A stretch of DNA of 6,749 nucleotides from an uncultured Marmoricola sp. (GTDB taxonomy: Bacteria > Actinomycetota > Actinomycetes > Propionibacteriales > Nocardioidaceae): assembly GCA_937868455.1 (NCBI GenBank), contig CALMMO010000398.1:1-6749 (forward strand). Direction: 5' to 3'. The first letter of the stretch is position 1, and each line of letters opens with the position of its first letter. The position numbers and the translations under genes were made by a program. The notes beneath the pieces were generated by a model, which was not told the DNA's origin, searched no databases, and saw nothing but the letters and a program-made list of their open reading frames with translations. Positions 1-6,749 of the stretch are shown here, piece by piece.

Positions 1-209
1 CCTGAAGCTTCCAACGTGCCCAACGCCGAGGTGACCCTCGGGCAGGTCAAATAGAAGGTGGTCGGGAACGGGGTGCCGTCGGGCAGCCGAGGTTCGGTAG
101 TGACAACGTCGGGGTTGCCGCACGGGCAACGGTGCCCGATCTCGTGAATGCCTCGAGGGGGCCGCCCCAACTGAGCCGCAATGGCTGCCTCGTCCTTGGG
201 CGCGATCAC
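1..209 (-). CDS. DUF501 domain protein, N-terminal part (runs off the left edge)
   Basis: Reading leftward from a GTG at 209-207, 69 codons stay open to the window edge: MIAPKDEAAIAAQLGRPPRG, then a segment containing HRCPCGNPDVV and LPDGTPFPTTFYLTCPR. This cysteine-bearing pattern (CPCG near residues 25-28 and a TCPR cysteine near residue 55) is characteristic of the actinobacterial DUF501 family, which commonly lies between ftsB and an exopolyphosphatase gene. The family has no firmly established function. The visible cysteines might bind a metal, but that is inference. The start codon overlaps the ftsB stop by four bases (GTGA), so translation is probably coupled to ftsB. Family members are usually around 160-180 residues, so over half is missing here. 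The ORF is too short and cut off to stand on length alone; the call rests on motif and context. Confidence 0.88.
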   Translation of the reverse strand, partial: MIAPKDEAAIAAQLGRPPRGIHEIGHRCPCGNPDVVTTEPRLPDGTPFPTTFYLTCPRVTSALGTLEAS

Positions 210-757
210 GGGTTCTTGGGGGTGATCTTGACGTCCGGGTCGGCAGTCGTGGGCGGGTGGTCGGTGATGCGCACGCTTTGATAGAGCTTGGTCCACACCG
301 GCGTGTGATTGAGGGGTACGACGCTGGCCGGGTCATCAAGCACGTCGTTGCTCCCCAGCGGCTTCCCATCGCGCCCGATCACCTGGTAGCCCACCTCGCC
401 AGGCAGCACCCAGCCGAGACGGCCGCGCGCTTGGGCTTCAACGTAGGCCGGGTCAGCCCAGCGACGCTTCTCTTTCTCCAGCGCCTTGATGTTGGCCTTT
501 GCGGCCGCGATCCGAGCTTGGGTGTCGGCGATGTGGGCACGCTGATTGAGATAAGCGCGCATGCTGGAGGCGTAGGAAATCACCAAGACTGCGGCAACCA
601 GCAACAAGATCGCCGCACGACTGGTGAGTCGTGGCTTGCGGTTGGCCAGCGCCGCCCGAGCAGGTTCGCGAGCAGGGCCGGTGGCAGCCTTAGACCGAGC
701 AGCCGGGCGCTTGGTAGCACCCGGCCCACTCGGTTTGCGGTTTGCTGGTCCAGCCAT
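206..757 (-). CDS. ftsB: FtsB/DivIC-family septum formation protein
   Basis: This is a 183-residue bitopic membrane protein of the DivIC/FtsB family (PF04977), which joins FtsL and FtsQ in the divisome and helps activate septal peptidoglycan synthesis. The sequence shows a basic, Ala/Pro/Lys-rich cytoplasmic tail (residues 1-46), one transmembrane helix (about 47-64, AILLLVAAVLVISYA) and a coiled-coil stretch (about 68-98). After these comes the family block W-ADPAYVEAQARGRLGWVLPGE (about 100-121) with its conserved RLG and PGE. A Pro/Asp-rich extracytoplasmic tail follows. It begins 8 bases after the eno stop and overlaps the next gene by 4 bases, so it is almost certainly co-transcribed with eno. 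No strong Shine-Dalgarno precedes the ATG; an AGGG lies 12 bases upstream. The eno-ftsB-DUF501 order is typical of Actinobacteria and strongly supports the call. Confidence 0.93.
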   Translation of the reverse strand: MAGPANRKPSGPGATKRPAARSKAATGPAREPARAALANRKPRLTSRAAILLLVAAVLVISYASSMRAYLNQRAHIADTQARIAAAKANIKALEKEKRRWADPAYVEAQARGRLGWVLPGEVGYQVIGRDGKPLGSNDVLDDPASVVPLNHTPVWTKLYQSVRITDHPPTTADPDVKITPKNP

Positions 758-765
758 GCGTTGAT

Positions 766-2319
<1,554 letters not shown>

Positions 2320-2323
<4 letters not shown>

Positions 2324-2727
2324 CGACGCCCGGCCCACCAAATGCTGAGCGCCCACGCAGTCATCCCTGCAGCGAATACGTACCAGTGGGCTCCCTGAAT
2401 CTCCAGGCCTGCGATGGCCAGCCAGCCGAACACCACGGAGGCGAACATAGCGACGCCAAAGCCCATCGCCAGGCCCTTGTATTGCAGCAACTGCTGGTAG
2501 TCATCAAGGCGACGGTGGTGCCGCACATACACAACGACCAGTGCGATTGCAGGAATCAGCGGCAGCGCCGCCCACAAGAACCGGGTGGGGCTGTCCCCAT
2601 CGAGGTTCCCCCAGGCCGCGGCAGCCCAAGAAGAAAGGCCGTAGGCGATCATGGTTGGCGCGAACTCTTTGTTGTAGACGCGCTTGCGCCGTAAGTCGCC
2701 GGTTGCGGAGTCAAGTTTGCTTGTCAT
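2320..2727 (-). CDS. Four-helix membrane protein paired with the XRE regulator
   Basis: This is a 135-residue integral membrane protein of unknown function. It has a basic N-terminal tail (residues 1-22, with RRKR) and four hydrophobic segments at about 24-40, 50-68, 87-106 and 115-132. The cytoplasmic-looking loop between helices 2 and 3 carries RHHRRLDDYQQLLQYKG. That charged loop and the overlap with a small XRE gene are typical of many membrane-protein/XRE pairs, where the membrane protein may help sense a signal or control the regulator; this role is inference. I see no catalytic motif or signal peptide. The ATG at 2727 has no Shine-Dalgarno, and a predicted -10 element ends 6 bases upstream, which suggests a leaderless transcript. 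Its first six codons lie within the operator-like array. The stop overlaps the XRE start as ATGA. The next in-frame ATG (residue 26) would delete part of the first helix, so the longer form is preferred. Confidence 0.85.
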
Positions 2728-2773
2728 ATGACAAGGATGCTTGACACTGAACGCCTTGTCAAGCTTGCTTGAC
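2710..2773. promoter_or_regulatory. Array of three 16-bp inverted repeats, probable XRE operator
   Basis: Six half-sites of GWCAAG or CTTGWC begin at 2710, 2720, 2730, 2740, 2758 and 2768. They pair as three inverted repeats of the form GWCAAG-N4-CTTGWC: GTCAAGTTTGCTTGTC (2710-2725), GACAAGGATGCTTGAC (2730-2745) and GTCAAGCTTGCTTGAC (2758-2773). Half-site spacing is 10, 10, 10, 18 and 10 bases, which places most of them on one face of the helix. On the minus strand every spacer starts CA. The inner half-sites of the first two repeats also form a perfect 16-bp palindrome, CTTGTCATATGACAAG (2720-2735). The array spans the predicted promoter and start codon of the membrane gene and runs into the end of the decarboxylase gene. 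The XRE protein encoded just downstream is the likely ligand, presumably repressing its own operon. Confidence 0.72.
2734..2762 (-). promoter_or_regulatory. Predicted promoter of the membrane-protein/XRE operon (leaderless)
   Basis: On the minus strand a perfect TTGACA (2762-2757) is followed by a 17-base spacer and CATCCT (2739-2734), a mediocre -10 that keeps the important A and final T. The expected start point is 2727, exactly the A of the ATG, so the transcript would have no 5' leader. This fits the absence of a Shine-Dalgarno. Both promoter hexamers overlap half-sites of the inverted-repeat array, so a bound protein would block polymerase. Confidence 0.5.
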
Positions 2774-4177
2774 TATTTCTTTCATAAGTTCCCACAGCGC
2801 GGCCACATCGGCGTGCTCAGTCGCCTCGGCCCCAATCGACACCCGCACCATCCAACGACCATCGAGAACACTCGGGGAGACGAACGCCGCACCGCTGGCG
2901 TTGATGGCATCGACCCAAGCCAAGGTGTGGGCATCGAGGTCTTCAGCGCTGATCCCCACTGGTTCATGCCGTACGCACACGGTTTGCAGATCGACCGGCG
3001 CTAGCACTTGCCACTGCGGTTTAGCGCGCACCTGCTCAGCAAGCCATTGCGCGTTGGCCAGGTCGCGACGCAACCGCGCGCGGAGGGATTCGACACCGTC
3101 AAGTCGCAGGTGGAACCACAACTTCAACGCCCGAAAACGTCGGCCTAACGGGATCCCCCAGTCTTTGTACTGCACCACCTCGGCATCTGCCGCTGACCTC
3201 AGATAGGGCGGTGTGGTCGACATGCAATTGACCAGGTGATCCACATCGCGCACATAGAGCAGCGAACAATCCAAGATCGTGCCCAACCACTTGTGGGGGT
3301 TCCACACCAACGAGTCAGCGCCGTCGACTCCCTCGAAGAGATGACGACACTCGGGTAACAACATCGCCGATCCAGCCATCGCAGCATCAACGTGCACCCA
3401 GACACCAAACTCGTTTGCCACCTCGACGATGGCGGCCACCGGATCCATCGCCGCAGTGCCGGTGGTTCCCACGGCTGCGATCACCGCCGCCGGAGTGCGA
3501 CCCTCGGCGATGTCTTGGGTCATTGCCTCACGAAGCGCCTCGGGCCGCATCGCGTAGGTCACGGGGTCGACGTCGACGTAGCGCAAGTTGTCGGCGCCGT
3601 ACCCCGCGAGCAGGACAGCCTTCGGCACCGAGGAGTGGGCATGCGGTGAGGTGTAGACGACCAGCGGTTTGTCCATCGACTGCAACCCGCCCTCGTGTTC
3701 GCTCAACGCACTGGCACGCTCACGCGCTGCAATGAGGGCCACCAACGTGCCCGTCGAGGCCGTGTCTTGAATTGCGCCGGCCCACTGTGGATCAAGTCCA
3801 CACAACTCGCGCAACCACTCGGTGACCACCTGCTCGACTTCGGTGAGTGCCGGCGCGCTTTGCCAGGTGATGCCCAAGGCGCCCAGCCCACTACTGGCGA
3901 AGTCACCAAGAACAGAGGCCAGTGAGGAGTTGCTGGGGAACCAGCCGAAGTACGCCGGGTGCTGAGTTTGGGTGATGCCAGGCACGATCACCTGCTCCAA
4001 ATCTCGCAGTACGTCGCCAAATGCTTCTGGCATCTCTGGAGCCGTTGTCGTCAAACCTCCAGCAACCTCACCGGGCTGGACGCGTGACTGAACTGGAAGT
4101 TGTGGCACCGATTGACGCAGGTCGGCAATCCAGTCGACCAACTCATGGGCGGCGGCGCGAAACTCCTCGGGATCCAT
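2759..4177 (-). CDS. ddc: Aromatic-L-amino-acid (DOPA-type) decarboxylase, PLP-dependent
   Basis: This 472-residue group II PLP decarboxylase should convert an aromatic amino acid to its amine and CO2 in the cytosol. From memory it matches the Pseudomonas putida L-DOPA decarboxylase along its whole length. Shared blocks include YFGWFPSNSSLASVLGDF (76-93), AHSSVPKA with the PLP-stacking His181 (180-187), HVDAAMAGSAM with Asp264 (262-272), NPHKW with His295 and the Schiff-base Lys296 (293-297) and PLGRRFRALKLWF (343-355). Tyr325 in PPYLRS matches the catalytic-loop tyrosine of true decarboxylases; related aldehyde synthases have Phe there. The true substrate (DOPA, tyrosine, tryptophan, 5-HTP or phenylalanine) cannot be told from sequence. 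The gene begins 24 bases after mazG and has no Shine-Dalgarno, but homologues fix the start. It is not a usual member of this cluster and was probably inserted. Its last codons are part of the operator-like array. Confidence 0.93.
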   Translation of the reverse strand: MDPEEFRAAAHELVDWIADLRQSVPQLPVQSRVQPGEVAGGLTTTAPEMPEAFGDVLRDLEQVIVPGITQTQHPAYFGWFPSNSSLASVLGDFASSGLGALGITWQSAPALTEVEQVVTEWLRELCGLDPQWAGAIQDTASTGTLVALIAARERASALSEHEGGLQSMDKPLVVYTSPHAHSSVPKAVLLAGYGADNLRYVDVDPVTYAMRPEALREAMTQDIAEGRTPAAVIAAVGTTGTAAMDPVAAIVEVANEFGVWVHVDAAMAGSAMLLPECRHLFEGVDGADSLVWNPHKWLGTILDCSLLYVRDVDHLVNCMSTTPPYLRSAADAEVVQYKDWGIPLGRRFRALKLWFHLRLDGVESLRARLRRDLANAQWLAEQVRAKPQWQVLAPVDLQTVCVRHEPVGISAEDLDAHTLAWVDAINASGAAFVSPSVLDGRWMVRVSIGAEATEHADVAALWELMKEIVKQA

Positions 4178-4183
4178 AGTCAG

Positions 4184-4189
4184 AGGGTA
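4184..4189 (-). promoter_or_regulatory. Candidate -10 element for a leaderless ddc transcript
   Basis: TACCCT on the minus strand fits TANNNT and ends 6 bases before the decarboxylase ATG, which places the predicted start point on the A at 4177. There is no Shine-Dalgarno, as expected for a leaderless start. The -35 is unclear: a TCGACA lies 20 bases upstream, which is long, inside a perfect 12-bp palindrome at 4208-4219. Confidence 0.4.
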
Positions 4190-4201
4190 TTGCTGGCGCC
4201 C

Positions 4202-4786
4202 CTAGGCGCTGTCGACAGCCCGGGCCAGCGCTGAGCGAAGGGCTTGCTCGGCATCGACGCCTTGGCGGTGAGCCTCCAGTGCTAGTGCCAACAGCCGATC
4301 ACCCAGATCGTCACCGTCGGGTTCGATCACCTGACCGGCACGCTTGACTCGGTCAATGACCTTGTCCGCATAGAGCAGCGCCGGGAGCGAAGCCGGAATC
4401 CCCTCAACTGGGGTGTCGCGTTGCTTCTCGGCGCGCTTGATGAGTTCCCACTGTTCGTTGATCTCTTCAGCCGAGGTCGCACTCGAATCACCAAAGACAT
4501 GCGGATTGCGCCGAATCAGTTTGTCTCGCAGATCTGCAGCCACATCGGCGACGTCGTACTCGCCGGCTTCTGCGGCAATCGCGGCGTGGAAATAGACCTG
4601 CAGGAGCAAGTCGCCGAGTTCTTCACGCAGATGTGCGGCATCGCCCGATTCGATCGCCTCGATGGTTTCGTGGGTCTCTTCGAGCAAGTAGCGCGCTAGT
4701 GAACCGTGGGTCTGCTCGGCCTTCCAGGCACATTCTCGACGTAGTCGAGCCATGACCTCGACGAGTTCGAGCAGCGGGTGGGTCAC
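4202..4786 (-). CDS. mazG: MazG nucleoside triphosphate pyrophosphohydrolase
   Basis: MazG hydrolyses (d)NTPs to monophosphates and pyrophosphate, clearing damaged nucleotides and, in E. coli, affecting ppGpp levels. The all-alpha Mg-binding motif EExxE...ExxD is visible as LLEETHE (Glu36, Glu37, Glu40 in this numbering) and EELGDLLLQ (Glu56, Asp59). The family blocks CAWKAEQTHGSL, RRNPHVFG and EQWELIKRAEK are also present. At 194 residues it is shorter than E. coli MazG (263) and lacks the extra N-terminal domain of mycobacterial MazG; the helical C-terminal part is reduced. I chose the GTG at 4786-4784 because it overlaps the lipoprotein stop as GTGA. Another in-frame GTG at 4798 would add MHFE; neither has a strong Shine-Dalgarno. 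It follows the mfd-lipoprotein pair in the normal actinobacterial order and is probably in their operon. Confidence 0.94.
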   Translation of the reverse strand: MTHPLLELVEVMARLRRECAWKAEQTHGSLARYLLEETHETIEAIESGDAAHLREELGDLLLQVYFHAAIAAEAGEYDVADVAADLRDKLIRRNPHVFGDSSATSAEEINEQWELIKRAEKQRDTPVEGIPASLPALLYADKVIDRVKRAGQVIEPDGDDLGDRLLALALEAHRQGVDAEQALRSALARAVDSA

Positions 4787-5436
4787 TTCGAAATGCACAC
4801 CTGCGCGGCGGGCAGTGTGACCGCGTCCCCACCAGTGGCTGCAGCCTGGGCCACCTTAGAAACGCTTCGAGAAAGTGAGCCTTGAGCCCCTGCTGATTCC
4901 CCTGATGCGCCATAGCGCGGGTCGACAGTGACCTTGATGGCAGCCGACTTGGCCCAGGCCGCGAAGAGCTTTTGCCCCTCGGCGGCCGCATCGTCGCTCG
5001 TGGCGTCCTTAGTGCCTTTTGCCTTGAGTGAGGCCATGCCAAGTGCTTCTTGCGAGAGCGCGTTGATCACGATCTTCTTCACAATCGCCAAGAAGTCGTC
5101 TCGCACCGACGGGTCGAGCTGCTTCGCTCGCGCTTCGACGTTAGACATGGCCTGGGCTAAGGCTGCGTGGTCGTAACCGATTCCTTTGGCCTCGATGTAC
5201 CTGGATTGCAGCTCGTTGGAAACCAACGAATCCACACTTTGGCCAAGCAGTTGGCTCATCGCGATCGGAGGACGGCCGGGCTGGGCACTGAAGGCACAGA
5301 ACCCTCGGGCAAAGGTCTCAACTTCGGAGGTCGGGATGCTCTGCTCACCCACGATTGCGGCAACGCCTGGGTGCACGCCACAAGCGGTCAGCAACAGCAA
5401 AGCCGTTGCGGCAACGACAGCGCGAACTTTGGTCAC
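4783..5436 (-). CDS. SurA N-terminal-like lipoprotein
   Basis: This is a secreted, lipid-anchored protein of 217 residues. A short basic start (MTKVR), a hydrophobic run (AVVAATALLLL) and the lipobox LTAC with the lipidated Cys19 form a lipoprotein signal peptide. The following PGVAAIVGEQSIPTSEVE resembles the start of SurA/PrsA-type chaperones, and much of the rest is predicted helical, as in their N-terminal domain. A segment near the end (IKVTVDPRYG) is also typical of these proteins. No PPIase domain is visible, so a chaperone-like role outside the membrane is the most that can be inferred. I chose the GTG at 5436 because AGGAG lies 7 bases upstream and the signal peptide becomes standard. 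An ATG at 5451 overlapping the mfd stop as ATGA would add MRRPV and place the Shine-Dalgarno inside the gene. Similar genes occur between mfd and mazG in other Actinobacteria. Confidence 0.85.
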   Translation of the reverse strand: MTKVRAVVAATALLLLTACGVHPGVAAIVGEQSIPTSEVETFARGFCAFSAQPGRPPIAMSQLLGQSVDSLVSNELQSRYIEAKGIGYDHAALAQAMSNVEARAKQLDPSVRDDFLAIVKKIVINALSQEALGMASLKAKGTKDATSDDAAAEGQKLFAAWAKSAAIKVTVDPRYGASGESAGAQGSLSRSVSKVAQAAATGGDAVTLPAAQVCISK

Positions 5437-5443
5437 TACAGGT

Positions 5444-5448
5444 CTCCT
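5444..5448 (-). promoter_or_regulatory. Ribosome-binding site that sets the lipoprotein start
   Basis: A perfect AGGAG on the minus strand overlaps the last base region of the mfd stop (TGAGGAG) and lies 7 bases before GTG at 5436. It argues that the GTG, not the ATG at 5451, is the real start, and couples the gene closely to mfd. Confidence 0.7.
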
Positions 5449-6749
5449 CATGCAACGGGTACGGCGGCACCAGCGGGATCGATCACCGAGTCAATCACGC
5501 CAAGTGTCCACGCCAACAATTCTTCATCACGCAGCGGTGGTCCACCGATCTGACGCGGAAGTGGACGTGGCACGAGCATCGTACGCAGCGGACCCTTGAC
5601 CAGACTCTTCGGGTAGAGGCGTTGGAGGCGCACCTGCATCGAATCGGGAAGGTCAATGTTGGCAAAACGGACATACTTGCCTTGGATGGTCACCTCACTG
5701 AGTCCCGCAGCGCGAGCGCGCACTCTGAACAACGCGACCATCAGCAGTCGATCCACTGCCAGCGGCGGGGTGCCGTAGCGGTCGACCAACTCCTCACGAA
5801 GCACCTCAACATCGGACTTGCTCCGCACCTCGGCCAGGCGTTTGTACATCTCCAACCGCAACCGCTCACTGGGGATGTAGTCGTGTGGCAAATGCGCCTC
5901 GATCGGAATCTCCAGGCGCACTTCGTCGAGCTGATCGGGGACTTGACCGTCGAGGCGGAACTCCGTGACGGCCTCTCCCACTAGCCGCACGTACAGGTCA
6001 AAACCCACATCCGCGATGTGACCCGACTGCTCGCCGCCGAGCAGGTTGCCCGCACCACGAATCTCTAGGTCCTTCATCGCAATCGCCATGCCGCCACCCA
6101 GATCTGAGTGTTGGGCAAGCGTTGCCAACCGCTCATGCGCCGTCTCAGTGAGCGGCTTTTCAGCCGGGTAAAGGAAGTAGGCATAAGCCCGCTCGCGACT
6201 GCGGCCCACACGTCCTCGCAACTGGTGAAGTTGGGAGAGCCCTAACATGTCGGCCCGCTCGATAATCATCGTGTTGGCGTTCGACACATCGAGGCCAGAC
6301 TCAACGATCGTCGTGCACACGAGTACGTCGAAGCGCTTCTCCCAAAAGTCGAGCATGACCTGCTCGAGTTGGTGCTCAGCCATCTGGCCGTGGGCAGTGG
6401 CAATACGTGCCTCCGGCACGAGTTCCTTGAGCTTGGCCGCAGCCCTCTCGATGGAGTTCACCCGGTTGTGGATGAAGAACACCTGTCCATCGCGGAGGAG
6501 TTCTCGCCGGATTGCTGCGCTGACTTGCTTGTCCTCATAGGCGCCGACGTACGTCAGCACCGGGTGACGCTCCTCGGGAGGAGTCATGATGGTCGACATC
6601 TCGCGGATGCCGGTAATCGCCATTTCTAGCGTGCGCGGGATGGGGGTGGCGCTCATGGAGAGCACGTCGACGCTGGTGCGAAGCTGATTCATATTTTCCT
6701 TGTTCTCCACGCCGAACCGCTGTTTCTCATACACAACGATCAGGCCTAG
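5448..6749 (-). CDS. mfd: Mfd, transcription-repair coupling factor, C-terminal part
   Basis: Mfd binds RNA polymerase stalled at DNA damage, uses ATP-driven translocation to remove it and recruits UvrA. The window holds the last 433 residues of a protein normally about 1,150-1,200 long; the UvrB-like, RNA-polymerase-binding and first helicase motifs lie beyond the right edge. Visible are motif [12 protein letters not shown] (33-41), the motif IV region QVFFIHNRV (89-97), motif [11 protein letters not shown] (146-155), motif [10 protein letters not shown] (176-183) and the translocation segment [17 protein letters not shown] (237-253). After these comes the C-terminal D7 domain, with [20 protein letters not shown]. 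The reading frame is open to the edge and has no start codon here. Motif II at residues 7-10 reads YEKQ where the family has DEEQ, among other nearby departures; this may be sequence error close to a contig end. The TGA stop at 5450-5448 abuts the lipoprotein gene. Confidence 0.97.
   Translation of the reverse strand, partial: LGLIVVYEKQRFGVENKENMNQLRTSVDVLSMSATPIPRTLEMAITGIREMSTIMTPPEERHPVLTYVGAYEDKQVSAAIRRELLRDGQVFFIHNRVNSIERAAAKLKELVPEARIATAHGQMAEHQLEQVMLDFWEKRFDVLVCTTIVESGLDVSNANTMIIERADMLGLSQLHQLRGRVGRSRERAYAYFLYPAEKPLTETAHERLATLAQHSDLGGGMAIAMKDLEIRGAGNLLGGEQSGHIADVGFDLYVRLVGEAVTEFRLDGQVPDQLDEVRLEIPIEAHLPHDYIPSERLRLEMYKRLAEVRSKSDVEVLREELVDRYGTPPLAVDRLLMVALFRVRARAAGLSEVTIQGKYVRFANIDLPDSMQVRLQRLYPKSLVKGPLRTMLVPRPLPRQIGGPPLRDEELLAWTLGVIDSVIDPAGAAVPVA

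Noticed and set aside
2324..2356. Upstream GTG start adding 11 residues to the XRE protein
   Set aside because: The family N-terminus MKNRLR begins at the ATG at 2323, and that codon overlaps the upstream stop in the usual ATGA arrangement.
4196..4209. Short hairpin GCGCC-N4-GGCGC at the mazG stop, a possible terminator
   Set aside because: The stem is only 5 bp and no T-run follows on the minus strand, so intrinsic termination is not supported.
5355..5984. A 209-codon plus-strand frame opposite mfd and the lipoprotein
   Set aside because: It spans two real genes on the other strand, its composition is unlike a protein, and it has no recognisable motif.

Overview
This window is a 6.7 kb piece of an actinobacterial chromosome, roughly 60% G+C by eye. 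All nine genes lie on the minus strand, so transcription runs from high to low coordinates. The backbone order mfd > SurA-like lipoprotein > mazG > eno > ftsB > DUF501 is a familiar actinobacterial cluster; Mycobacterium tuberculosis has a similar order, Rv1020 to Rv1025. The lipoprotein between mfd and mazG and the short MazG suggest Propionibacteriales or a relative, but I cannot fix the genus.

Region by region, in transcription order: 6749-5448 is the C-terminal part of Mfd, the transcription-repair coupling factor, cut by the window edge. 5436-4783 is a lipoprotein with a SurA-like N-terminal segment. 4786-4202 is MazG, a nucleotide pyrophosphohydrolase. 4177-2759 is a PLP-dependent aromatic-L-amino-acid decarboxylase closely resembling the L-DOPA decarboxylase of Pseudomonas putida. 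2727-2320 is a four-helix membrane protein that overlaps the start of a small XRE/HTH regulator (2323-2081). 2043-766 is enolase, 757-206 is the divisome protein FtsB/DivIC, and 209-1 is the start of a DUF501 protein. No intergenic gap exceeds about 40 bases, and I see no RNA gene, CRISPR array, insertion sequence or convincing terminator.

The least ordinary part is 2081-4177, where three accessory genes (decarboxylase, membrane protein, XRE regulator) sit inside the housekeeping cluster between mazG and eno. The boundary between the decarboxylase and the membrane gene carries six copies of a GWCAAG/CTTGWC half-site. They form three 16-bp inverted repeats, GWCAAG-N4-CTTGWC, most of them exactly 10 bp apart. 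The array covers a predicted promoter (TTGACA, 17-bp spacer, CATCCT) whose start point falls on the A of the membrane gene's ATG. I read this as an autoregulated, probably leaderless membrane-protein/XRE module whose operators extend into both adjacent coding sequences.

A second oddity is at the right edge. The Mfd helicase motif II, normally DEEQ, reads YEKQ and is surrounded by other departures from the family pattern. This is either a defective ATPase or sequence error near a contig end.
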